Assembly (NCBI GenBank): GCA_964582265.1
Contig: CAZOQT010000018.1
Location: 1 to 21,487, forward strand
Direction: 5' to 3'
DNA length: 21,487 bases
Source: JBAZYK01 sp964582265
GTDB lineage: Bacteria > Patescibacteriota > Gracilibacteria > UBA1369
Shown in pieces: positions 7,926 through 16,200 of this stretch. Made by a program: the position numbers and the translations under genes. The notes beneath the pieces are model-generated. The model saw only the letters and a program-made list of their open reading frames with translations, did no database searches and was not told where the DNA came from. Numbering within the stretch: position 1 is the first letter of the stretch; the number at the start of each line of letters is the position of its first letter.

Positions 7926-8954
7926 TTACAGTCGACGCTTTTTTCGCCTAATCGTTTCAACCGCAAAATTCAACCAATATTTAAGAGATATTACATAATC
8001 TTTGGCATGTACGTAAGCATGTTCTGCGCCCCCAAAGCCACGCTTAAATAAAGAAAGTCCAGCCCAAGGATGATTAACTTTATCTTCCGGCACGACTCCC
8101 CAAAAATCATAACGATCAAAACCCCTTTTTTTAACCTCTTGAATTATCTTCCATTGCAATAAATATGGAGCAGTAATTTTAGGATATTTATGAGTAGAAG
8201 CCCCATGATGATAAAAGGCAGAACCATTATAAAAAACAATCAATGCAGTAGCTACTAGCTCATTATTGTAGGTTGCAAAAAAGAAAAGTGCTTCATTGTT
8301 TTTCCCAAAAATTTCCATTTCTCTGCGTAAATAATCTCTAGAAAATGGCGTAAAATTTTGACGATCCACAGTCTCTTTATAAACTTGCCAAAACTTCTCC
8401 ACGTCATCAGGATTATTACTGGAATAAACTTCGACACCGTCCTTTTCTGCCTTTCTTATGCAATAGCGTGTAGTCTTTCTCATTTCTTTAATCAGCTCTT
8501 CTTCAGATTTATTTACGTTCAAAATCCAAGCAAGCTCTGGATGCTGCATATGTATTGGCGCTTGCCTAAAACCTAAATCCAAAAACAACTTATCATTTTC
8601 AGTAGTATCTTTTTGCAGTGGACTAAACCTAATAAAAGCGCAATTCTCAGACTTTGCCAATTCCTTAAGATGGCACAGCAAACTATCAATTGATGCTTTA
8701 ATATCAGTACCATCAGCAAAAATTGGTCCATGCGGGCAAAAGAGGAAAGATCCACGCCTAGCAACTATTTTTAAAATTAGTGCAGCTCCAATAAAATTCT
8801 CACCATCAAAAATACCAAACCTAAATATTTTCATTCCCATCTCTTGATTAAATTGGCCCCACGACCAGGAATGCAAAAAGGTTTGAGGTTTTACTTTAGA
8901 TAAAAAATTTTCCCAGATAGTCTTAGATTCAATTATTCTGATTTGAAATGACAT
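7926..8954 (-). CDS. FemAB-like aminoacyltransferase (peptidoglycan bridge type)
   Basis: The 342-aa protein resembles the FemA/FemB/FemX group, tandem GNAT-fold enzymes that use aminoacyl-tRNA to add amino acids to lipid II. Diagnostic stretches are HSWSWGQFNQEMG (28-40), a basic MRKTTRYCIRKAEKDGV (158-174), YHHGAS (248-253) and YDFWGVVPE...HPWAGLSLFKRGFGG (282-309). The coiled-coil arm of staphylococcal FemA is short or absent. It is the last gene of a three-gene operon and its start overlaps the aminotransferase end by 26 nt. Relatives also occur in polysaccharide loci, so the acceptor could be an amino sugar instead of a stem peptide. The family is well supported; the substrate is inference. 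Confidence 0.85.
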   Translation of the reverse strand: MSFQIRIIESKTIWENFLSKVKPQTFLHSWSWGQFNQEMGMKIFRFGIFDGENFIGAALILKIVARRGSFLFCPHGPIFADGTDIKASIDSLLCHLKELAKSENCAFIRFSPLQKDTTENDKLFLDLGFRQAPIHMQHPELAWILNVNKSEEELIKEMRKTTRYCIRKAEKDGVEVYSSNNPDDVEKFWQVYKETVDRQNFTPFSRDYLRREMEIFGKNNEALFFFATYNNELVATALIVFYNGSAFYHHGASTHKYPKITAPYLLQWKIIQEVKKRGFDRYDFWGVVPEDKVNHPWAGLSLFKRGFGGAEHAYVHAKDYVISLKYWLNFAVETIRRKKRRL

Positions 8955-10179
8955 AGTTCTTCACAAAGGAAATAATTTTTTCGGCATCAGCCTGGCTTGT
9001 TTGAATATTCGTCGGCAAATTTAACGTCTCAGTTGCTAATTTTTCCGCATTTGGACAGGATGTAGGATCATATTTCATTTTGATGTAATCTGCCCCAACT
9101 GGCGCTAACCCTGTAGTATACCAGTCACCCAAATATATATTACTTTTTGCTGCAACCCTAAGTAACTTATGTGCATGCAACATGCGAATTGTATACCTAA
9201 GATATATTGAATGCGAATGATTTAACTCACTTTGAGAAGCAATTTCTGGCAGACCCTGTTTATAAATTGCTGCCAACCCTCTACGGTGTTGATTGAATTT
9301 ATCCAATTTATTAAACTGATTTAAAGCCAATTCCGCCAATGCATTTGGGAATTTTTTAAAAATAAATGGCGGCCTTAACCCAAGACGCTCTTCTTTATAA
9401 ACAGCTTTAGATAAAACTCCTAAACGCAAAAACAAATACTGCAATATTTTCCCCAAACCAATTGGATAAGTAAATTTAATAAAACTCATCAAAACAGGAT
9501 GAATCAGTTGTTGAAAAATCCAACCAGCAGAGGGGAGTGGACAACTCTCCCAAAAAGTTTTAACTTTTTTTGCAACTTCATCATCCTTTATTGCGATCAC
9601 AGAACCAAAAACCGAAGAAATTACTTTATCTCTACCAAAACTAAAAAAGCTTGCATCACCAAAAGTACCTAACTTTTTACCTGCATAGGTACTACCCAAG
9701 GCATGCGCACAATCCTCAATGACAAATAAATTATTTTCTTTTGCAATTTTCAAAAGTGCGTCCAAGTTAGCTGCATGCCCAAATGTATGCTGAATAATTA
9801 ATACTTTGCTGTTTTTTGTAATTTTTTTCTTTAAATCATCGCAATTCATTGTAAAACTTTCCTTGTCTGTATCAACATAAATGGGCCGAGCACCAATCCA
9901 CAAAACCGGTTCAGGTACAGCAATACAAGTATATGACTGAAGCAAAACTTCATCTGTATTATTAAGGTTAAGCGCTTTCAAAAGGGCAAATAAAGCAGTC
10001 CGTCCACTTTCAAAAAAAACCAGATTTTTTATACCTAGCCATTGCGCAAATTGGCCTTTTAAGACATTAGAAGCATTTCCATCTTTCCAATTCCAAGGCT
10101 TAATTATGGTTTTTATAGCCAACCATACATCATCCCTTTCTGTATTTGGCGATAATGCAGTAAATATTGGTTTGCTCAT
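8929..10179 (-). CDS. DegT/DnrJ/EryC1-family PLP aminotransferase
   Basis: Fold-type I PLP enzyme of the sugar-aminotransferase family, which usually aminates NDP-keto-sugars. In the 416 aa I can place SGRTAL (58-63, phosphate-binding side), EDCAHALGS (155-163; D156 would bind the PLP pyridine nitrogen) and SFGRDK (180-185), with K185 as the likely Schiff-base lysine. The last 30% is the small domain. Unusual is a hydrophobic stretch at about 217-262 (AGWIFQQLIHPVLMSF, then LGKILQYLFLRLGVL) that could lie on or in the membrane. It starts within the 3' end of the transglutaminase gene (ATGA overlap) and ends inside the FemAB gene. Its stop is TGA. Family assignment is firm; the substrate is unknown. 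Confidence 0.87.
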   Translation of the reverse strand: MSKPIFTALSPNTERDDVWLAIKTIIKPWNWKDGNASNVLKGQFAQWLGIKNLVFFESGRTALFALLKALNLNNTDEVLLQSYTCIAVPEPVLWIGARPIYVDTDKESFTMNCDDLKKKITKNSKVLIIQHTFGHAANLDALLKIAKENNLFVIEDCAHALGSTYAGKKLGTFGDASFFSFGRDKVISSVFGSVIAIKDDEVAKKVKTFWESCPLPSAGWIFQQLIHPVLMSFIKFTYPIGLGKILQYLFLRLGVLSKAVYKEERLGLRPPFIFKKFPNALAELALNQFNKLDKFNQHRRGLAAIYKQGLPEIASQSELNHSHSIYLRYTIRMLHAHKLLRVAAKSNIYLGDWYTTGLAPVGADYIKMKYDPTSCPNAEKLATETLNLPTNIQTSQADAEKIISFVKNYVISNQNN

Positions 10180-11168
10180 TTTTTTATTTTAGTTACAAAT
10201 TCAATCTCCATTTCAATGTCATCAGGTCTTATTCCTGGCAAAACCACTGGGTTTTGCAAAATAGGGAGTTTAACAACCGCACCATCAACGACCACCGGAA
10301 TATCACATCCATAAGAAAAAATAACACGATCACTTCCCACATACCCAAACCTTCCAGATTTTTTAGTTTTTCGCAGAGAAAAGAGCTGCTCCATAGATGG
10401 ATCAACCGGAATCCACTCACCACTTGGCAACATAAACTCCGCCCAAGCATGCATGTGATTTAAGCCATATCCAGCCAAAAATCCGCATACCACGCGAGCT
10501 GGAATACCCACCGCCAGACAAAGTGATACAAAAAACGTATCAAACCCTCCACAGTCAACCTGGCGCTTATCTAAGGCCTCTTTATAGGTATAAAGATCCA
10601 AAATCGGGTTTTTGTATTCCAAATAAGAAATCACAAAATCATTAATTTTTTTTGCGATAATTAATACATTCTTCTCGCTTCCTACAATCTCTAAAGCCAT
10701 TTTTTTGATTTGGGGATCTTCACCAGAAACAAAATTATTAGCAGCGCAGAATACATTTAGATCGTTGTTTTTATAATCCTGTAAGCCAAAATTTGACACT
10801 TCGCTTTTGTGTAAAATAGGTGAGGCAGGGGAGACCAAGACTTCGAATTCCTGAGTAAAATTTTTTGTCTCATTTGCATTCAAGCCAACTTGCCAAATTG
10901 TGTATTTGTTTTTATACATTTTTTCATCAAAAATACCATCACAATTTGGTACAAATTTAATTTCAGATTTTAATTTCTGATAATTATTTTCTAAAGGAAT
11001 TGGCAAAATTAGTGATAACTTTTTAAATTCCGCAGATTTATTTTTAAGCAAAACAGAATATTTAACACCAAAAATCTGTTTACGAGCATAAAATGGGAAT
11101 AGTTGACTATTTTCTAAAAATTTAAAGATAAACCTATGAATTTTATTAAAAACTGAATTAACCATCAT
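10176..11168 (-). CDS. Transglutaminase-like cysteine protein
   Basis: The 330-aa protein carries a transglutaminase-core domain at about 165-260. The complete catalytic triad is visible: C206 in QVDCGGFDTF, H240 in NHMHAWAEF and D256 in WIPVDPSM. Members of this fold act as peptidases, amidases or cross-linking enzymes. The N-terminal half (about 30-130) looks beta-rich and may be a substrate-binding module. There is no convincing signal peptide, though residues 7-28 form a hydrophobic/basic helix that might touch the membrane. It is the first gene of the operon, with its own promoter, and its TGA stop overlaps the aminotransferase ATG by 4 bp, which suggests translational coupling. A role in peptidoglycan or surface-polymer processing is inferred from the neighbours. 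Confidence 0.85.
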   Translation of the reverse strand: MMVNSVFNKIHRFIFKFLENSQLFPFYARKQIFGVKYSVLLKNKSAEFKKLSLILPIPLENNYQKLKSEIKFVPNCDGIFDEKMYKNKYTIWQVGLNANETKNFTQEFEVLVSPASPILHKSEVSNFGLQDYKNNDLNVFCAANNFVSGEDPQIKKMALEIVGSEKNVLIIAKKINDFVISYLEYKNPILDLYTYKEALDKRQVDCGGFDTFFVSLCLAVGIPARVVCGFLAGYGLNHMHAWAEFMLPSGEWIPVDPSMEQLFSLRKTKKSGRFGYVGSDRVIFSYGCDIPVVVDGAVVKLPILQNPVVLPGIRPDDIEMEIEFVTKIKK

Positions 11169-11188
11169 AATTAAGAAAAATCGTTAGA

Positions 11189-11197
11189 ATTATAGCA
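11189..11197 (-). promoter_or_regulatory. Extended -10 promoter of the transglutaminase-DegT-FemAB operon
   Basis: The minus strand reads TGC-TATAAT (11197-11189), a perfect extended -10, with no obvious -35. The start site would be near 11182, giving a leader of about 14 nt to the ATG at 11168. No Shine-Dalgarno sequence is visible. Confidence 0.65.
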
Positions 11198-11322
11198 TGT
11201 AAGAGGTATAGAAACACCCAAAAGAGGCAAAAACGCCTATAAACGAAGATTTTGAGATATTGGCTTAAAGCAGACATAAAAAAGCACATAATCAGCTCAA
11301 CCAGGGCCCAAACCGAAGTTTA

Positions 11323-11346
11323 TTTGTACAAGAAACATTGTGCAAA
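11323..11346. repeat. Inverted repeat in the intergenic region
   Basis: Arms TTTGTACAA (11323-11331) and TTGTGCAAA (11338-11346) are complementary over 9 bp with one T/G mismatch, which would be a wobble in plus-strand RNA. They enclose the 6-nt loop GAAACA. The repeat lies about 50 bp downstream of the stop of the 551-aa gene. Neither side has a T-run, so it is not a standard terminator. It could stabilise the mRNA 3' end or bind a dimeric protein. The rest of 11169-11395 holds only the downstream operon's promoter, and I see no other gene in it. Confidence 0.4.
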
Positions 11347-11395
11347 ATAAAGCAAGTGTCAAAAGGACTAATTGTTTGCACTCCCCCAGTTATTT

Positions 11396-13051
11396 TTACA
11401 CTTTAGATGGTTCCATATACCCGATACTTCTTAACAAACCAGATAAGTTAACAAACTTTTCCTTTGCATTCGGATCTTTCAAAACTTGTCTGATTTGCTC
11501 CGGATAATTAGTTGTTGTCTGGTTAAATAATCTCTTAACCAACTCAACCCTACGACTCATTGGAGACAAATTGCCAAATTCAGTATTACCATCATCTGCC
11601 AATAACAAAATCAAGAGCCTTTTAAAAGTATCTCGGCGCTCCCCTACAATCGCCACCTTTCCAAGCTCTTTATTAAAAAGTTTCTCTGCAAATTGCAACA
11701 TATCACCGTCATGCAAAAATTTATTTCCGGAATGTTCAGTTATTGGTGCATCATTCAAAACACCACGGTTAAAAAGGTAATCTAGATATACCTGATTAAA
11801 AGTTAATCTTAACCCGTCAGCTTTAACAGTAAGCGAATCCCCTTTTCCGTTATCAACAAATTTATTTTCAATAACAAAGTCTGCATTTTCATAATTTTTG
11901 GCACCCGCATCTTTAACAATTTTAAATTTTGCAATAACAGAACTGTGAGGATACACAGCAGTAAAACCATCAATTTCATTACCTCCAATTATTTTAACTC
12001 CAGCAAAATCCTGAACATCTTCAAGTGTATTAAGTTTAGGTCTACTATCAACATCAGAAACCTCAAAATTGCTGGCCTCTTGAAGACTTGCCTCTGTGTA
12101 TTTAGCCAAATCTTCCGTTTTCTTTGAGATAACAGCTTCCCAATCATCATCGTTTAAACCACTATCAGCCATCATAGACAAAGTTCCATTCAGGGACTGA
12201 TACTTGACCTTTGTTGCCATGGTTGAAATGGCCAATTCTGACAAATCATACAAAAGGTCATGAATTTCATTATCATATTTTGAATTACACTTTAGTGCTA
12301 CCTTAAATTGTTTATACAAAACATCACTTTTTTGCTTTGACACTAGAGAATTATCCAAAATTGCAATCTGCATAAGCTCTTCCTGATGGTCATGATAAAA
12401 TTTATTAACAATAGTGGCTATCCTATCTTGCTCCTTTAAGCGAGCTTGCTCATCTTCGACGTCATTCACAGCAGAAAGCCCAGTCACATGCCCAGCCACA
12501 ACTTGATTCTCCAACTCATCAATAAATTCTACACCTTTTGCCAAAACATAGGATTCCAAATCAGGATATTCTTTTAAGAATGTTTGATCGCCTATTGCCC
12601 TTTCTTTATATTCTAACTTCCATTTACTATAATGCTTCGTAAAAACCGACTGTCTAAATATAATTTCTGGCAAAGATGATCTTACATTTTTATCGATCAA
12701 GCTAATTCTGTTTTTACCACTTTCAATTAATCTTCTCTGTCTCCCTTCCTTAGCAGATGACGCAATTACATCCAAAATAACCAGCCGCTCATTTTCACTA
12801 ACGTAAATGTTACTTTTAATACGCGCAGGATTAACTTTATCATAAGAATCTGCCATTATCTGATAAGCAATCGCCCGAGCATGATCAGTATTAATCTGTG
12901 CAGCTTCCCTATTGCTCCAAATTTTATGCAAATCACCGACTTGCGATTTCATTCGAGACAAATTTGCTGGCGACATTTTTAAGTCAAAATTATAACCAGT
13001 CAAAGCTTCCATCCTGGAGAATCCTAATTCAGGTGCGATATTTAGCGCCAT
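11396..13051 (-). CDS. Unrecognised 551-aa protein
   Basis: I do not recognise a family. The sequence looks soluble and mostly alpha-helical, rich in charged residues, with no signal peptide and no membrane segment. The N-terminal 240 residues are helical and charged. A stretch at about 338-425 alternates hydrophobic residues as in beta strands (VKIIGG, FTAVYP, VIAKFKIV, SLTVKADGLRLTF). The last 110 residues are helical again (FAEKLFNKELGKV, RRVELVKRLFNQ). It has a strong promoter of its own and is transcribed away from the 1333-aa gene, with 156 bp between the two starts. Coding is supported by the unbroken 1.65-kb frame, promoter spacing and normal amino-acid composition. The shared upstream region suggests, but does not show, a joint role with the large neighbour. 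Confidence 0.85.
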   Translation of the reverse strand: MALNIAPELGFSRMEALTGYNFDLKMSPANLSRMKSQVGDLHKIWSNREAAQINTDHARAIAYQIMADSYDKVNPARIKSNIYVSENERLVILDVIASSAKEGRQRRLIESGKNRISLIDKNVRSSLPEIIFRQSVFTKHYSKWKLEYKERAIGDQTFLKEYPDLESYVLAKGVEFIDELENQVVAGHVTGLSAVNDVEDEQARLKEQDRIATIVNKFYHDHQEELMQIAILDNSLVSKQKSDVLYKQFKVALKCNSKYDNEIHDLLYDLSELAISTMATKVKYQSLNGTLSMMADSGLNDDDWEAVISKKTEDLAKYTEASLQEASNFEVSDVDSRPKLNTLEDVQDFAGVKIIGGNEIDGFTAVYPHSSVIAKFKIVKDAGAKNYENADFVIENKFVDNGKGDSLTVKADGLRLTFNQVYLDYLFNRGVLNDAPITEHSGNKFLHDGDMLQFAEKLFNKELGKVAIVGERRDTFKRLLILLLADDGNTEFGNLSPMSRRVELVKRLFNQTTTNYPEQIRQVLKDPNAKEKFVNLSGLLRSIGYMEPSKV

Positions 13052-13076
13052 TGCAATTTAATAAATATATTATATA

Positions 13077-13105
13077 ATTATACTATTTTAGACTGAAATT
13101 TTCAA
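13077..13105 (-). promoter_or_regulatory. Promoter of the 551-aa gene
   Basis: On the minus strand TTGAAA (13105-13100), a 17-nt spacer and a consensus TATAAT (13082-13077) form the best sigma70-type promoter in the window. The start site would be near 13070, 19 nt before the ATG at 13051. Confidence 0.8.
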
Positions 13106-13172
13106 CTGAGAACAAAATAAAAGCAAAAAATCACCAAAAACGACCTCCAGCCTTTTAAAAAAGCCATTTTTT

Positions 13173-13181
13173 TGGTATAAT
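13173..13181 (+). promoter_or_regulatory. Extended -10 promoter of the 1333-aa gene
   Basis: TGG-TATAAT (13173-13181) is a perfect extended -10. The -35 is weak (TTTTAA at 13153-13158, 17-nt spacer). Transcription would start near 13188, about 20 nt before the ATG at 13208; the leader is A-rich without a Shine-Dalgarno sequence. The two divergent promoters are separated by about 50 bp. Confidence 0.72.
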
Positions 13182-13207
13182 ATAAAGATTTTAAACAAAC
13201 AAAAAAT

Positions 13208-16200
13208 ATGAGTGGAGAAGGAAAAAATCCAAAAGCTCAGCCTGCTGAAAATCAAGAAATTGAAAATAAGAAAATTGACAAAGAAACTAAGCCTAAGCAA
13301 GTCAAAGCAAGTTTAGCGAGACAAGCTTCAGAAGTTGAACGTAGTTTTTTGGCAAAAAAAATAACTGAACAAAAACCTCCAGAAACAAATGAAACACCAG
13401 AAGAATCAGTAGACCATGAAATAAGTAACATAGATCCAAACAAAGAAGTACGTGAACAATTATCGGCGATTAGATCTTTAAAGATAGTTGGCTATCCTCT
13501 CTTTGCAAAACTATTTGAGGCTGGTTTAAAACCAGATAAAGTAAAAAATTTATCAGATTTAAAAGATATTTCAGCCAATATAAAAGCAAAAATTGAAAAC
13601 TCAACAGAAAAGAAAGCACTAGATAAGCTTCAGCAAATCGCCTCGCTACAAAATTCAAAACTTTATAAAGAAATTGCTGCACAACCAACAGGGCAAGATG
13701 ATGAGCTTGATAGCTTCAAATGGCAAACATTTATCGAAAAGGTAAAACAAGCATATCAGGAAGCATTGAAGGCAAAAAACAGCATAGGATCTATTAGCGA
13801 AAAATCATCAAAAAAAGACTACAAAGAAGATGCACCATGGTATGAAAAAGCAGCAAACTGGGCCAAAAAAAATCCAGGAAGCGCTGCACTAGCCGGTGTT
13901 GCTGCACTTATGGCAGGATATTGCGCCTACGAAATGCTGAATAAAGAAAATGATACAAAAGAAAAATTACTAGCAGCAGGTGGTTTTACTATATCAGGAT
14001 TAGCCCTGGGGGGCATTTTGGGAAAAGATACTTTCTCGTGGATTAGAGATAACAAATTGCTTTCAGGTGCTAAATTGGATAGATTTAAGGAATTAATCTC
14101 AAACGGGCAATATATAAAGGCCTTTAGTTCTTTATTAGAAGCTGCGGATCCTAATTGGGAAAAATACAAAGATATTGCAGAAAAAATTTCTAAAAAGACA
14201 GATAAGAAAATCAGCACGTTAGCAGTAGAAGCAATCGCAGATGTAAAATACAGTGACTTTACATCTAGTTTGCGCGATGTAGCAGACTGGGGTAAAGAAT
14301 TGCTAAATAGATTCACGGGACTCGGACTAGTATCTGGCATTATGGAAGGCAGTCCAGAGATCAAAGAACAAACCAAAATACTCAAAGATTATTTAAAATC
14401 TAAGGACTCAGAAATAAAAAGCTTGATAGATGCAGGAAAATTAACAAATTCCAGCAAAATTGCAGAAGTTTTAGCCGCACTTGAAGGAGTCGAAATAAAA
14501 TCAGTACCAACAAAATCAAAAGACAAAAAAGAACCAAGTGCAGCAGATGTGGCAGACTATGCCACGGGAAGTATCGCAGCAGTCAGCCAAGAAACAATGA
14601 ATGAATTTAATGCAGTGGCAAAAAATGCCAAACCGCTTCAGGAATTTTTGAGTAAGTCAGAGAAAATGTCCATGACAGAAATTCTGGCTCATCCAATAAA
14701 TTATATGGGCGAATTTATTACAGCAGCTACAAACAGCGGATTGACTGTTGTTTTAGGCGCAGGAAAGGTTTTGCTATGGAATGGTTACAAATTTATTACT
14801 TTTACAAGCGTAAAAACACTTTTTGACACAGCAGTAACCTTAACTGAATCTGTATTTAGGCCAACGGTTAAATGGGGCGACAGTGTAAAAACATATTTAT
14901 ATAATGCCTCACCATTTATTATTATTGGTGCAGGATGGGGAGCATTAACAGCAAAAACAGCCAACGGAACAAGAGGCATATTACCAAGCATGGTTGGCAT
15001 GATAGAAGGTGCAGGTAAAGGCGCAATTTTCCCAGTTGAAGCAATTAAAATACATGCAAGAGCCGCGCAATATATGTACAGAGGCGCAAAAGATATTGGA
15101 TTTAATGCCAGGGCACTTTCAATAAGAAAACCAGATCTTGTAATTCAAGCATTAGAAGAAAAAGCAGCCTTTCATGCAAAAATTGCAAAGGAATATGAGT
15201 TAATGTACTCTGCCCAAACAAAATCACTTATATATCCAGAAAAATGGTACGCACGAGCATTAAGCAGCAAAGAAAGAGTTTTAGCATTGCAAAAAGAGCA
15301 CTTGAAAAATTTTGTAGATACATTCAATGAACTTCAAGACCTTAAATTAAAAGAAGCAACTTCCCTGGGTAAAAAATACGAAAAAATCACTTTACGAGCA
15401 GAAGGCGATGGAAATATAAAGCAAGCAACAGACATTATGGATAGGTATATAAAATCTACGAATGAAGAAATTACAGAGATCAAGGGCAAACCGGGAAATT
15501 ATCAATTCAAAGGCGATGAAATACCAATCACAAACGCTGAACTAGAGGCAAAAATAAATGAAATAAGATCACAAAAACCCCTCGATAAGGTTACTCCTCA
15601 GGACCTGTGGGAAAGGGAAACTATAAAAGAAGCCAAAGAAGCAATTTGCAAAACCAAGTATGAAATTGTCACCAAAGTTTCTGGAACAACAGATACATAC
15701 AGATACCGTGGTTCCCAAGTCGAAATTCCAGATGGAGATATTAAAGCAAAAATGCTAAACGGCAATTTGCAAGAACAAGACGCCCTTAAAGCATTATTCG
15801 AAGAGAAACTTTTAAAGCCTATAGAAATAAAAACAAAAGGTGATGCACATACATATAAATTCCAGGAACAGGAATTTACGCTAAAAGAGGGTGAAATTAA
15901 TGCGAAAATGACCTCGGGGATATCTAGAGAAGAAGCCATTAAAAAGCTAATTTACGAAAAAACTGTCGCACATGTAACGGTACAAGATGTAAAAGTCGAC
16001 CCACATACAGGGGTTCATGAATACACTGTAAATGGCGAAAAAATAAAACCGACGGATCTTTCAAAACCATCAACAATGGAAGAGATTCGTGCGAAATTTG
16101 CAGAAGAATTAAGCAAAAAAGGCATAAGTGTTGATTTTCAAAAACTGGCAAAGGAAGCAAAATACATGCAATATTTTGGTGTTTTTGAAAAAATATTTGG

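Noticed and set aside
7880..7945. Terminators between recG and the FemAB gene
   Set aside because: T-runs exist on both strands but only 3-bp stems precede them; no convincing hairpin.
8929..10178. UGA recoding (Gracilibacteria-type code)
   Set aside because: TGA ends the transglutaminase and aminotransferase genes at natural overlaps, and no recognised gene has an in-frame TGA.
11225..11238. Hairpin AGGC/GCCT as terminator of the 551-aa gene
   Set aside because: The stem is only 4 bp and the T-run on the minus strand is interrupted; too weak to call.
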